Of a stretch of DNA of 64,000 bases, positions 25,184 to 34,094 are shown one piece after another. The notes under the pieces are model-generated. The model was given only the letters and a program-made list of their open reading frames with translations, was not told the DNA's origin and made no database searches. The position numbers and the translations under genes are program-made. Source of the stretch: an uncultured Oscillospiraceae bacterium (GTDB taxonomy: Bacteria; Bacillota; Clostridia; Oscillospirales; Oscillospiraceae); NCBI GenBank assembly GCA_944386985.1, contig CALXDD010000001.1, positions 124,001 to 188,000 of the forward strand, in the 5' to 3' direction. Each line of letters opens with the position of its first letter. The stretch's first letter is position 1.

Positions 25184-28100
25184 TTATCTGAAATACTTTG
25201 CCGCGCTGCGGAAGAGACCCAGATCGTAGTTGCCGGGGACATTGCGGTAGAGATCTCTCCCCACCCGCTCGCTGTGGCCCATCTTGCCCAGCACCCGACC
25301 GTCGGGGCTGGTGATGCCCTCAATGGCCCAGAGGGAGCCGTTGGGGTTGAAGGCAGTGTCCAGGGAGGGCACGCCGTCAAGGTCCACATACTGGGTGGCA
25401 ATCTGGCCGTTTTCGGCAAGTCTTTGGAGCATCTCCTCCGAGGCGATGAAACGGCCCTCGCCGTGGGAGATGGGGACGCTGTACACACCGCCCAGCTCCG
25501 CCTCCATGAGCCAGGGGGACTTGTTGGTGCACACCCGGGTGCGGACGATGGAGGACTGGTGGCGGCCGATGGTGTTGTAGGTCAGGGTGGGGCAGCTGCC
25601 ATCCATGGTGCGGATCTCGCCATAGGGCACCAGACCCAGCTTGATGAGGGCCTGGAAGCCGTTGCAGATGCCCAGCATCAGGCCGTCCCTGTTCTGAAGC
25701 AGATCATGGATAGCGTCGGTGAGCCGGGGGCTTCTCAGGAAGGAGGCGATGAACTTGGCGGAGCCCTCAGGCTCATCGCCGCCGGAGAAGCCGCCGGGGA
25801 GGAAGACGATCTGGGCGTCCCGGATGGCCTTCTCCAGAGCCTTCGCAGACTCCTCCAGAGAGGCGGCGCTGAGATTCCGCACCACCAGGATCTCCGGCTC
25901 CAGCCCCGCCCGCAGGCAGGCACGGGCGCTGTCGTACTCGCAGTTGGTGCCGGGGAACACAGGGATTACCACCTTGGGGCTGGCGGCCTTGTGGGTACAG
26001 ACAGCGGCGCAGCCCTTGTCCCAGGTAATGGCCTGGGCGCTGCCGCCCTGGCCTGCCGCAGTGGGGTATACCTTCTCCAGCACGCCGTCGTTGAGGGCCA
26101 GAAGCTCCGAAAGGGAGACGCTGTCCTCTCCGATGGTGATGGTGGGTTCGGCAGTGGTGACGCCCAGCCTGGTGCAGAAGGGACTCTCCAGCTCCCCCTC
26201 CACCTCGGCCACGATGCCGCCGGGCATGGGGAGATACCAGAGTCCCGCCGTGGGGCCCTCGGCGGCAAAGCCGATCCGATTGCCGAAGGACATCTTCATC
26301 ACCGCCTCGGCAAGGCCATGTTCCACCGCCCAGGCGGCCTTGATGCGGCCCTGGCGGCAGAGGTCGTGGAAGAAGTCCCAGGCAGCCTTACGGCCCTCGT
26401 AGTCTGTCCGCTCCCCGGGGCCGAAGACGTAGACGCTGCGGCCTGCCGCCTTGAATTCGGGAGTCAGCACCTCAGAGGCCCTCACAGGGGCGATGGCGAA
26501 GGAGATCAGCGTGGGGGGCACATCTAAATCCATGAAGGAGCCGGACATGGAGTCCTTGCCGCCGATGGCGGCGGCGTTCAGATTGAGCTGGGCGTCCAGG
26601 GCACCCAGCAGGGCAGAGAAGGGCTTGCCCCAGCGCTCAGGCTCGGTACGCAGACGCTCAAAGAACTCCTGGAGGGTGAGATAGGCCTTCTTGTAGTCAG
26701 CGCCGGCGGCTACGATCTTGGCCATGGAGACGATGACGCTCTCCTGGGCACCAGCGTAGGGGTCCACGCTCATGCGGTCCGGGTCAAAGCCCCAGGCCAT
26801 GACGCTGGCCTGGTCCGTCTCCTGACCCGGCTCCACAGGGAAGAGAGCGGCCATGGCCTGGGCGGGGGTCCGCTGGGTGCTGCCGCCGAAGGGCATCAGC
26901 ACGCTGCCCGCGCCGATGGAGCCGTCAAACCGCTCGGTGAGACCGCGGCGGGAGGCGGACTGGAGGCTCTGGGCCATCTCCCGGAGGGAGTGGAAGGAGG
27001 GAACGTCAAAGGCGGAACGGTCAGTCTTGGGAACGGAGAGGTTGGCGTGCTTTACCGCACCGTTGGTGTTGAGGAACTCCCGGCTGAGGTTTGCAATGGT
27101 GTGCCCCTTCCAGGTCATCACCATCCGGGGGCTCTCGGTGACCACCGCCACCTGGTAGGCCTCTAAGTTCTCGCTCTCAGCGGCGGCAATGAACTTGGCC
27201 GCGTCCTCGGGGGCCACCACCACGGCCATTCGCTCCTGGCTCTCGGAGATGGCAAGTTCCGTACCGTCCAGGCCCTCATATTTCTTCCGAACCGCGTCTA
27301 AATCGATGGTGAGGCCGTCGGCCAGCTCGCCGATGGCCACGGATACGCCGCCTGCGCCGAAGTCGTTGCAGCGCTTGATAAGACGGGTCACGCCGCCCCG
27401 GCGGAAGAGCCGCTGGATCTTCCGCTCCTCCGGGGCGTTGCCCTTCTGGACCTCGCTGGCCATGGTGGTGAGGGACTTCATGTTGTGGCTCTTGGAGGAG
27501 CCGGTGGCGCCGCCGATGCCGTCCCGGCCGGTGCGGCCGCCCAGGAGGATCACCACGTCCCCGGGAGCGGGGACCTCACGGCGGACATGGTCCGCGGGAG
27601 CCGCGCCCACCACCGCGCCGCACTCTAAGCGCTTGGCGATGTAGCCGGGGTGGTAGACCTCCGCCACATGGCCGGTGGCAAGACCGATCTGGTTGCCGTA
27701 GGAGGAGTAGCCTGCCGCGGCGGTTTGGGCGATCTTCCGCTGGGGGAGCTTGCCCGGGGTAGTGTCGGCAAAGGACACCCGGGGATCGCCGCCGCCGGTG
27801 ACGCGCATGGCCTGATGGACGTAGGCCCGGCCGGAGAGAGGGTCACGGATGCAGCCGCCGATGCAGGTGGCTGCGCCGCCAAAGGGCTCAATTTCCGTGG
27901 GATGGTTGTGGGTCTCGTTCTTGAACATGAGGAGCCAGTCCTGTTCCTTGCCGTCCACCGTAGCGGGGACGTGGATGGAGCAGGCGTTGATCTCCTCACT
28001 CTCGTCCAGCTCCGGCAGGAGGCCCCGCTTCTTCAGCACCTTGGTACCCAGGGTGGCGATGTCCATGAGGGTCTGGGGCCGCTTGGCGGCCTTCTCCTCG

Positions 28101-28882
28101 CCGTAGACCTCCACCCGGGCCTTGAGATACCGGTCATAGGCGGCCTTCACTTCCTCGTCGGCGAGAGCGATCTCATCCAGATGGGTGGAGAAGGTGGTGT
28201 GGCGGCAGTGGTCGGACCAGTAGGTGTCCACCACCCGGATCTCGGTGATAGTGGGGTCCCGATGCTCCTCATCCCGGAAGTAGGTCTGGAGGAATTTGAG
28301 GTCGTCCAGGTCCATGGCGAGGCCCAGCTTGCCGAGGAGCTCCTCTAAAGCGGCCTCATCCATGGCGGTGAAGCCGGTGACAGTGGCCACGGTGGAGGGG
28401 ATGTCATAGGAGCGTACCAGGGTGTCGGGCTTGTCGAGACCGGCCTCCCGGCTCTCCACCGGGTTGATGACGTAGCGGCGGATCTTGTCCAGCTCCTCGT
28501 CAGAGAGGGTGCCCTCCAGAATGTACACCCGGGCGTAGGCCACCAGGGGGCGCTCCACCCCGGCCATCAGCTGGATGCACTGGGCGCAGGAGTCGGCCCG
28601 CTGGTCGAACTGGCCGGGCAGGGCTTCTACCGCCAGAATACGGTGGGGAGTCTCCGGCAGGGGGAAGGTCTCGTCGTAGGTATCGTCCACCTGGGGCTCG
28701 GAAAAGACCACGCCACGGGCCTTTTCAAAAACAGCCTCGTCGATGCCCTCCACATCGTAGCGGTTGAGAATGCGAAGACCGGTGAGGGCCTCAATGCCCA
28801 GGAAGGACCGGAGGTCCCCAAGGAGGCTCTGGGCCTCAGGGCTGAGACCCGGCTTTTTCTCTGCGTAAATTCTCCGTACCAT
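25184..28882 (-). CDS. purL: phosphoribosylformylglycinamidine synthase, single-chain form
   Basis: ATP- and glutamine-dependent conversion of FGAR to FGAM. 1232 residues, fusing the PurL synthetase halves to a C-terminal glutaminase (F-P-G-T-N-C-E, then P-G-G-F-S-G-G-D and the nucleophile in G-I-C-N-G-F-Q). Many Gram-positive bacteria use separate PurS, PurQ and PurL; the long form here is the version known from clostridia and streptococci. It starts 2 nt after the purD stop and is the last gene of the purine operon. Confidence 0.95.
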   Translation of the reverse strand: MVRRIYAEKKPGLSPEAQSLLGDLRSFLGIEALTGLRILNRYDVEGIDEAVFEKARGVVFSEPQVDDTYDETFPLPETPHRILAVEALPGQFDQRADSCAQCIQLMAGVERPLVAYARVYILEGTLSDEELDKIRRYVINPVESREAGLDKPDTLVRSYDIPSTVATVTGFTAMDEAALEELLGKLGLAMDLDDLKFLQTYFRDEEHRDPTITEIRVVDTYWSDHCRHTTFSTHLDEIALADEEVKAAYDRYLKARVEVYGEEKAAKRPQTLMDIATLGTKVLKKRGLLPELDESEEINACSIHVPATVDGKEQDWLLMFKNETHNHPTEIEPFGGAATCIGGCIRDPLSGRAYVHQAMRVTGGGDPRVSFADTTPGKLPQRKIAQTAAAGYSSYGNQIGLATGHVAEVYHPGYIAKRLECGAVVGAAPADHVRREVPAPGDVVILLGGRTGRDGIGGATGSSKSHNMKSLTTMASEVQKGNAPEERKIQRLFRRGGVTRLIKRCNDFGAGGVSVAIGELADGLTIDLDAVRKKYEGLDGTELAISESQERMAVVVAPEDAAKFIAAAESENLEAYQVAVVTESPRMVMTWKGHTIANLSREFLNTNGAVKHANLSVPKTDRSAFDVPSFHSLREMAQSLQSASRRGLTERFDGSIGAGSVLMPFGGSTQRTPAQAMAALFPVEPGQETDQASVMAWGFDPDRMSVDPYAGAQESVIVSMAKIVAAGADYKKAYLTLQEFFERLRTEPERWGKPFSALLGALDAQLNLNAAAIGGKDSMSGSFMDLDVPPTLISFAIAPVRASEVLTPEFKAAGRSVYVFGPGERTDYEGRKAAWDFFHDLCRQGRIKAAWAVEHGLAEAVMKMSFGNRIGFAAEGPTAGLWYLPMPGGIVAEVEGELESPFCTRLGVTTAEPTITIGEDSVSLSELLALNDGVLEKVYPTAAGQGGSAQAITWDKGCAAVCTHKAASPKVVIPVFPGTNCEYDSARACLRAGLEPEILVVRNLSAASLEESAKALEKAIRDAQIVFLPGGFSGGDEPEGSAKFIASFLRSPRLTDAIHDLLQNRDGLMLGICNGFQALIKLGLVPYGEIRTMDGSCPTLTYNTIGRHQSSIVRTRVCTNKSPWLMEAELGGVYSVPISHGEGRFIASEEMLQRLAENGQIATQYVDLDGVPSLDTAFNPNGSLWAIEGITSPDGRVLGKMGHSERVGRDLYRNVPGNYDLGLFRSAAKYFR

Positions 28883-28884
28883 GC

Positions 28885-30165
28885 TTATTTTCCCTCCATA
28901 GCGTTCAGAGCGCGCTGGCCGATGTCGGAGCGGCAGTAGGCGTTTTCAAAATGGATACGATGGGCCAAGGCGTAGGCGGCGTCGATAGCCTGGGCCAGAG
29001 TGTCCCCGGTGGCCACCGCTCCCAGAACCCGGCCGCCATTGGTGACTAAGGCGCCGTCTTCGGTCCGCTTGGCACCGGCGATGTAGATCTCCTCATTCTC
29101 CACGGTTTCCGGCAGGGTAATGGGGAAGCCCTTGTCATAGTGGCTGGGGTAGCCCTTGCTGGCCAGCACCACGCAGCAGGCGTGTCCGTCCTTCCACTTG
29201 ACAGGCGTGTCGGCCAGGTTGCCGTTGGTGGCAGCCTCCATGACGGTGAGGAGGTCGCTGGCCAGCAGGGGCAGCACCACCTGGGCCTCCGGGTCGCCGA
29301 AGCGGCAGTTGTACTCAATGACCTTGGGGCCCTTGGGGGTCAGCATGAGGCCGAAGTACAGGCAGCCCTTGAAGGGCCTGCCCTCCGCCTTCATAGCCCG
29401 GATGGTGGGCAGGAAGATGGTGTCCATGCAGACCTGAGCGATCTCCGGGGTGTAGTAGGGGTTGGGGGCTACGGTGCCCATGCCGCCGGTGTTGAGGCCC
29501 TGGTCGCCGTCCAGGGCCCGCTTGTGGTCCATGGAGGACACCATGGGCACCACGGTCTCCCCGTCGGTGAAGGAGAGGACGCTGACCTCCGGACCGGTGA
29601 GGAACTCCTCGATGACCACCCGGCTGCCGCTGTCGCCGAAGACCTTGTCGGCCATCATGGAGCGCAGGGCCTCCCGGGCCTCTTCCCGGGTCTCCGCAAT
29701 GATGACGCCCTTGCCCAGGGCCAGGCCGTCGGCCTTGATGACGGTGGGCAGGGGGCAGGTCTCCACATAGCGAAGGGCGGACTCCAGGTCGGTAAAGACC
29801 TCATAGTGGGCAGTGGGAATGCCGTACTTCTTCATCAGATCCTTGGCGAAGACCTTGCTGCTCTCAATTTGGGCGGCGGCGGCGGCGGGGCCGAAGCAGG
29901 GGACGCCGATGGCGTTCAGGGCATCCACAGCCCCCAGAGCCAGGGGGTCGTCGGGGGCTACCACGGCGTAGCCGATGGCGTGGGACTTGGCGAAGTCCAC
30001 CATGGCGGGAATATCCTTGGCGCCGATCTCCGGGACGCAGACGGCGTCGCCGTCCATGCCGCCGTTGCCGGGCAGGACGTAGAGGGTGTCGATACGGGGG
30101 CTTTCTTTCAGCTTCCGGACGATGGCGTGCTCCCGCCCGCCGCCGCCGATGACCATCACATTCAT
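28885..30165 (-). CDS. purD: phosphoribosylamine-glycine ligase (GAR synthetase)
   Basis: ATP-grasp ligase joining phosphoribosylamine to glycine, 426 residues. It begins M-N-V-M-V-I-G-G-G-G-R-E-H-A, the PurD N-terminal signature. ATG 30165 with GAGG upstream is chosen; the open frame continues into the repeat-rich gap and is spurious there. It is followed directly by purL. The 167-bp gap to the preceding purH gene contains a palindromic repeat element. Confidence 0.95.
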   Translation of the reverse strand: MNVMVIGGGGREHAIVRKLKESPRIDTLYVLPGNGGMDGDAVCVPEIGAKDIPAMVDFAKSHAIGYAVVAPDDPLALGAVDALNAIGVPCFGPAAAAAQIESSKVFAKDLMKKYGIPTAHYEVFTDLESALRYVETCPLPTVIKADGLALGKGVIIAETREEAREALRSMMADKVFGDSGSRVVIEEFLTGPEVSVLSFTDGETVVPMVSSMDHKRALDGDQGLNTGGMGTVAPNPYYTPEIAQVCMDTIFLPTIRAMKAEGRPFKGCLYFGLMLTPKGPKVIEYNCRFGDPEAQVVLPLLASDLLTVMEAATNGNLADTPVKWKDGHACCVVLASKGYPSHYDKGFPITLPETVENEEIYIAGAKRTEDGALVTNGGRVLGAVATGDTLAQAIDAAYALAHRIHFENAYCRSDIGQRALNAMEGK

Positions 30166-30204
30166 CAGAAAAACCTCATTTCTTGTTCTCGTTCCAACCC
30201 CGTC

Positions 30205-30331
30205 GGAGACCGGAGGGGGTATCAGGCCAGGGTGTAGATACACCCTGGCCTGTATCCAGGGGGAACTGGTTCCCACTGGAAGGCGCATCCTTCGCGGAGC
30301 GAAAGCCTTTCCGCAGAAAGGCGATGCGCCA
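30205..30331. repeat. palindromic repeat element A (purH-purD gap)
   Basis: Hairpins in series: 30224-30236 with 30239-30251 (13 bp), 30255-30280, and a branched hairpin 30282-30330. The order GGGGGTATC, variable hairpin, GTATCCAGGGGG, GTTCCC, CTGGA, GGCG is shared with element B at 34.02-34.09 kb, although the hairpin arms differ. Confidence 0.7.
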
Positions 30332-30332
30332 C

Positions 30333-31511
30333 TTAGTGGTGGAACAGCCGCATGCCGGTGAACGCCATCACCATGCCGTACTTGTCGGCAGTCTCGATGA
30401 CGTTGTCGTCCCGGATGGAGCCGCCGGGCTCCGCCACATACTGCACGCCGCTCTTCCGGGCCCGCTCAATGTTGTCACCGAAGGGGAAGAAGGCGTCGCT
30501 GCCCACGGACACGCCGCTCTGGGTGGCGATCCAGGTCTTCTTTTCCTCCACCGTCAGAACCTCGGGCTTCTCAGTAAAGAGCTTCTGCCATGCGCCGTCG
30601 GCCAGCACATCCTCATATTCGTCGGAGATGTACACATCGATGGCATTGTCCCGCTCGGGGCGGCGGACGTCCGCCTTGAAGGGCAAATTCAGCACCTTGG
30701 GGCACTGGCGGAGATACCAGTTGTCCGCCTTGCTGCCCGCCAGGCGGGTGCAGTGGATGCGGCTCTGCTGGCCGGCGCCCACGCCGATGGCCTGGCCGTT
30801 TTTCACATAGCAGACAGAGTTGGACTGGGTGTACTTCAAAGTGATGAGGGCAACGATCAGGTCGATCTTGGCCTGGTCGGTGAGATCCTTGTTCTTAGTG
30901 ACGATATTGCTCAGCAGCTCCTCGTCGATCTTGAAGTTGTTCCGGCCCTGCTCAAAGGTGATGCCGAACACATCCTTGTACTCCTGGGCGGCGGGGACAT
31001 AACTGGGGTCCATCTTCACCACATTGTAATTGCCCTTCTTCTTGGTCTTCAAAATCTCCAGGGCCTCGGGGGTGTAGTCCGGGGCGATGACGCCGTCGGA
31101 CACCTCCTCCTTGAGATAGAGGGCGGTGGCCTTGTCGCAGGTATCGCTGAGAGCGGCCCAGTCGCCGTAGGAGCAGAGACGGTCCGCACCCCGAGCCCGG
31201 ATGTAGGCGCAGGCAATGGGGGTCAGCTCCGCGGCGGGGTCCACAAAGTAGATCTTCTTGTCCACTTCGCTGAGGGGCAGGCCAACGGCGGCCCCGGCGG
31301 GGGAGACGTGCTTGAAGGAGGCGGCGGCGGGAAGACCGGTGGCCTTTTTCAGCTCCATCACCAGCTGCCAGGAGTTGAAAGCGTCCATGAAGTTGATGTA
31401 GCCGGGCTTGCCGTTCAAAACTTCAATGGGCAGCTCTCTGCCGTCCCGCATGAAGATCTTGGAGGGCTTCTGGTTGGGGTTGCAGCCGTACTTCAGTTCC
31501 AGTTCTTTCAT
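30333..31511 (-). CDS. purH: AICAR formyltransferase-only PurH
   Basis: Transfers formyl from 10-formyl-THF to AICAR. 392 residues starting K-Y-G-C-N-P-N-Q-K-P, the first motif of the AICAR transformylase domain. The N-terminal MGS-like IMP cyclohydrolase domain of ordinary bifunctional PurH (about 520 residues) is absent. The next reaction is assigned to the PurO-type gene immediately upstream in the operon. ATG 31511 has AGGAGG 9 nt upstream. The longer frame to 31637 overlaps purO and is not coding. Confidence 0.93.
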   Translation of the reverse strand: MKELELKYGCNPNQKPSKIFMRDGRELPIEVLNGKPGYINFMDAFNSWQLVMELKKATGLPAAASFKHVSPAGAAVGLPLSEVDKKIYFVDPAAELTPIACAYIRARGADRLCSYGDWAALSDTCDKATALYLKEEVSDGVIAPDYTPEALEILKTKKKGNYNVVKMDPSYVPAAQEYKDVFGITFEQGRNNFKIDEELLSNIVTKNKDLTDQAKIDLIVALITLKYTQSNSVCYVKNGQAIGVGAGQQSRIHCTRLAGSKADNWYLRQCPKVLNLPFKADVRRPERDNAIDVYISDEYEDVLADGAWQKLFTEKPEVLTVEEKKTWIATQSGVSVGSDAFFPFGDNIERARKSGVQYVAEPGGSIRDDNVIETADKYGMVMAFTGMRLFHH

Positions 31512-31515
31512 TCTT

Positions 31516-32220
31516 TTACGCCTCCTGATGTTTGTTGTAGAGTACCGTGTCCGTCTTGCCGTTGGCAAGGTCGATGTAGCTGACATAGAGGGACACCTTG
31601 TTGTCGCTGTTGAGGCTCTGCCACAGCTGGTCCCCAAGCTCCCTGGCGCTGGCGGCGGTAATGGCGCAGGTCAGGGGATCGCCGGTGAAGGAGGGCAGGG
31701 GACTGCCGTCGGACTGGTAGGTGCTGATGAAGTGGCCCACACCGGCGAGGGGCGCGTCGTACTCGTAGAAGAAGCGGTTGCAGGCTACGCCGTCCCCGGC
31801 GTTTTTCAAAATGGAGAGACGGTAGGAGCCGTCGGGACGGACCATGCCGGAGATCCGGGGGGTGAAGTTGGGGCCGTCGGGCTCAAACTCCCGGGTGCGG
31901 AGGGCACGGACCCAGCTCTTCCCGGCCCGGAGGGCATCGGCCACCGTGTCGGTCTGGTCGCCGTTGGTGACCACCGTGGTGCCGTCCACCACCCGGACGG
32001 GGTGGTAGATGATGAGGGAGGGGTCCACCATCTTACTCTCGTCAAAGGCTTTGGTGCGGATGCCGTCCTCGGTGGTCTCAAAGATCCGGTTGCGGCTGTT
32101 TTCGCTGCGGCCCATGATGAAGTAGGCGATGACCGCCTTCTTGTTGTCGGCGCTGCGGCCCAGGAAAATGCCCCGGCCGGGATAGGGGTTGCCCTGGAGA
32201 TATTGGTTGAGATCGATCAT
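31516..32220 (-). CDS. purO: IMP cyclohydrolase, PurO type
   Basis: Closes the purine ring of FAICAR to give IMP. 234 residues with the N-terminal G-N-P-Y-P-G-R-G-I motif and the length of the PurO family, first known from archaea and unrelated to the PurH cyclohydrolase domain. It overlaps purN by 4 nt (ATGA) and ends 4 nt before purH, which here lacks its own cyclohydrolase. Sequence and context therefore agree that these two genes replace bifunctional PurH. Confidence 0.9.
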   Translation of the reverse strand: MIDLNQYLQGNPYPGRGIFLGRSADNKKAVIAYFIMGRSENSRNRIFETTEDGIRTKAFDESKMVDPSLIIYHPVRVVDGTTVVTNGDQTDTVADALRAGKSWVRALRTREFEPDGPNFTPRISGMVRPDGSYRLSILKNAGDGVACNRFFYEYDAPLAGVGHFISTYQSDGSPLPSFTGDPLTCAITAASARELGDQLWQSLNSDNKVSLYVSYIDLANGKTDTVLYNKHQEA

Positions 32221-32837
32221 TGCTGGGTGCTCCTTTCCGTCAGTTCTTTTGCGGCCAGCTCCGTGGCGCGGGGCAGGAGGATCCACTCCGCCTGTTCCAT
32301 CACCCGGCGCTGGAGAATCTCCGGCGTGTCGCCGGGAAGAATGTCCACCGCCTTCTGGGCGATGATCTCCCCGCCGTCGGGAATTTCGTTGACATAGTGG
32401 ACCGTGGCGCCGGTGACCTTGACGCCGTAGTCCAGGGCCGCCTGGTGGACCCGCAGCCCGTAGAAGCCCTCTCCGCAGAAGGAGGGGATGAGAGAGGGGT
32501 GAATATTGAGAATCCGCCGGGGCCAGCGGGCAGTGAAGTCCCCGCTGAGGATGGCCAAAAATCCTGCCAGAACGATCATGTCGATGCGATGCTCCTGGAG
32601 GAGGGCGGAGAGCCGGTCCTCAAAGTCCTGCTGCTCCCCCTTCTTTTTCTCCACCACCACCCCGGGGATGCCGGCCTTCTCCGCCCGGGTGAGGGCGTAG
32701 ACCCCCGCCTTGTTGGAGACCACTAAGACGATCTCCCCGTGAGGAGTCTCGCCCCGGCTCTGGGCGTCTAAGAGGGCCTGGAGGTTGGTGCCGCCGCCGC
32801 TGACCAGAACGGCGATGCGGGCCTTGGCGCCGGTCAC
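32217..32837 (-). CDS. purN: phosphoribosylglycinamide formyltransferase
   Basis: 10-formyl-THF-dependent GAR transformylase, 206 residues. It has the N-terminal [11 protein letters not shown], the catalytic N-I-H-P-S-L-I-P segment and the downstream G-A-T-V-H-Y-V. The start is GTG 32837, overlapping the purM stop in GTGA. Its own stop overlaps the purO start in ATGA, so purM-N-O are translationally linked. Confidence 0.95.
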   Translation of the reverse strand: MTGAKARIAVLVSGGGTNLQALLDAQSRGETPHGEIVLVVSNKAGVYALTRAEKAGIPGVVVEKKKGEQQDFEDRLSALLQEHRIDMIVLAGFLAILSGDFTARWPRRILNIHPSLIPSFCGEGFYGLRVHQAALDYGVKVTGATVHYVNEIPDGGEIIAQKAVDILPGDTPEILQRRVMEQAEWILLPRATELAAKELTERSTQQ

Positions 32838-33874
32838 GCCAGCACCACCTTCTCGTCGCCCCGGACGATCTCGCCCAGGACCACCGGCTCCTCGCCCTGC
32901 GCCTTGAGGATGGAGAGGGCCTCCTCCGCCTGGGCGGCGGGGACGGTGATGGTCATGCCGACGCCCATATTGAAGGTGTTGAACATATCCCGCTCGGGGA
33001 TGTCGCCGGTTTGGGCCAGAAGATCAAAGATAGGCAGCACAGGGACGGCGCTCTTGTTGATCCGGGCGCAGAGGCCGTCAGGGATGCTGCGGGGAATGTT
33101 CTCATAGAAGCCGCCGCCGGTGATGTGGGAGATGCCCTTCACATCCACCTTTTCCAGAAGAGCCAGGACCGGCTTTACATAGATGCGGGTGGGGGTCAGG
33201 AGGGTCTCGCCGAGTCCCTTGCCGCCCAGGGCCTCTAAGGGGGCGTTTAAGTTGGCGCTTTCCACCCGGAAAATCTTCCGCACCAGAGAGAAGCCGTTGG
33301 AGTGGACGCCGGAGGACCGGAGGCCCAGCACCACGTCGCCCTCAGCGGTGCGGTTGGGGTCGATGATCTTCTCCTCGTCCACAATACCGACGGAGAAGCC
33401 AGCCAGATCGTACTCGTCCGCAGGGTAGAAGCCGGGCATCTCGGCGGTCTCGCCGCCCACCAGTGCGCAGCCCGCCTGACGGCAGCCCTCGGTGACGCCG
33501 GAGACGATGTCGGCAATGCGGACGGGATCGTTCTTGCCGCAGGCGATATAGTCTAAGAAGAACAGGGGCTTGGCGCCGCCGCAGATAATGTCGTTGACAC
33601 ACATGGCCACGCAGTCGATGCCTACCGTGTCGTGCTTGTCCATCAAAAAGGCCAGCTTCAGCTTGGTGCCCACGCCGTCGGTGCCGGACACCAGCACCGG
33701 CTTTTTCATGCCGCCAAGGTCGGGGGCGAACATACCGCCAAAGCCCCCCAGAGTCCCCATGACGCCGGGGATATAGGTGGATTCCACCATGGGCTTCATG
33801 CGGCGCACCGCCTCATAACCGGCGGTCACGTCTACGCCGGCGGCGGCGTAGGAAGCAGAATGGGAGTTTTCCAT
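32834..33874 (-). CDS. purM: phosphoribosylformylglycinamidine cyclo-ligase (AIR synthetase)
   Basis: ATP-dependent ring closure of FGAM to AIR, 346 residues. Characteristic parts are A-G-V-D-V-T-A-G-Y, the S-G-T-D-G-V-G-T-K nucleotide segment and [12 protein letters not shown] 33874 with AGGAGG upstream is preferred. The open frame extends another 88 codons upstream, but that stretch reads through a chain of hairpins and is not conserved-looking. Confidence 0.95.
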   Translation of the reverse strand: MENSHSASYAAAGVDVTAGYEAVRRMKPMVESTYIPGVMGTLGGFGGMFAPDLGGMKKPVLVSGTDGVGTKLKLAFLMDKHDTVGIDCVAMCVNDIICGGAKPLFFLDYIACGKNDPVRIADIVSGVTEGCRQAGCALVGGETAEMPGFYPADEYDLAGFSVGIVDEEKIIDPNRTAEGDVVLGLRSSGVHSNGFSLVRKIFRVESANLNAPLEALGGKGLGETLLTPTRIYVKPVLALLEKVDVKGISHITGGGFYENIPRSIPDGLCARINKSAVPVLPIFDLLAQTGDIPERDMFNTFNMGVGMTITVPAAQAEEALSILKAQGEEPVVLGEIVRGDEKVVLA

Positions 33875-33910
33875 GTCAAAACCTCCTGATTTTATAAAGG
33901 TTTTTATAAA

Positions 33911-34089
33911 TTCCGCCTCCGGCGGAACAAAATCAAATCCGTCCGCAGGCGAATTCACTTCGCCGGAGGACCCATCTGCCCCCGGCCGCGGCGGCCGGGG
34001 CCGCCTTTTCCGTGAAAAGGCGAGGGGGGTATCGGCGGCGGTTTCACCGGAACCGCCGCCGTATCCAGGGGGGACAACGTCCCCCCTGG
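33911..34089. repeat. palindromic repeat array B (purF-purM gap)
   Basis: Six consecutive perfect or near-perfect hairpins: 33911-33927, 33941-33971, 33980-34000, 34003-34021, 34034-34060 and 34063-34089. The last two lie in the same framework as element A (GGGGGTATC, hairpin, GTATCCAGGGGG, CCTGGA, GGCG). The stems are conserved by pairing, not by sequence. Confidence 0.75.
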
Positions 34090-34094
34090 AGGCG

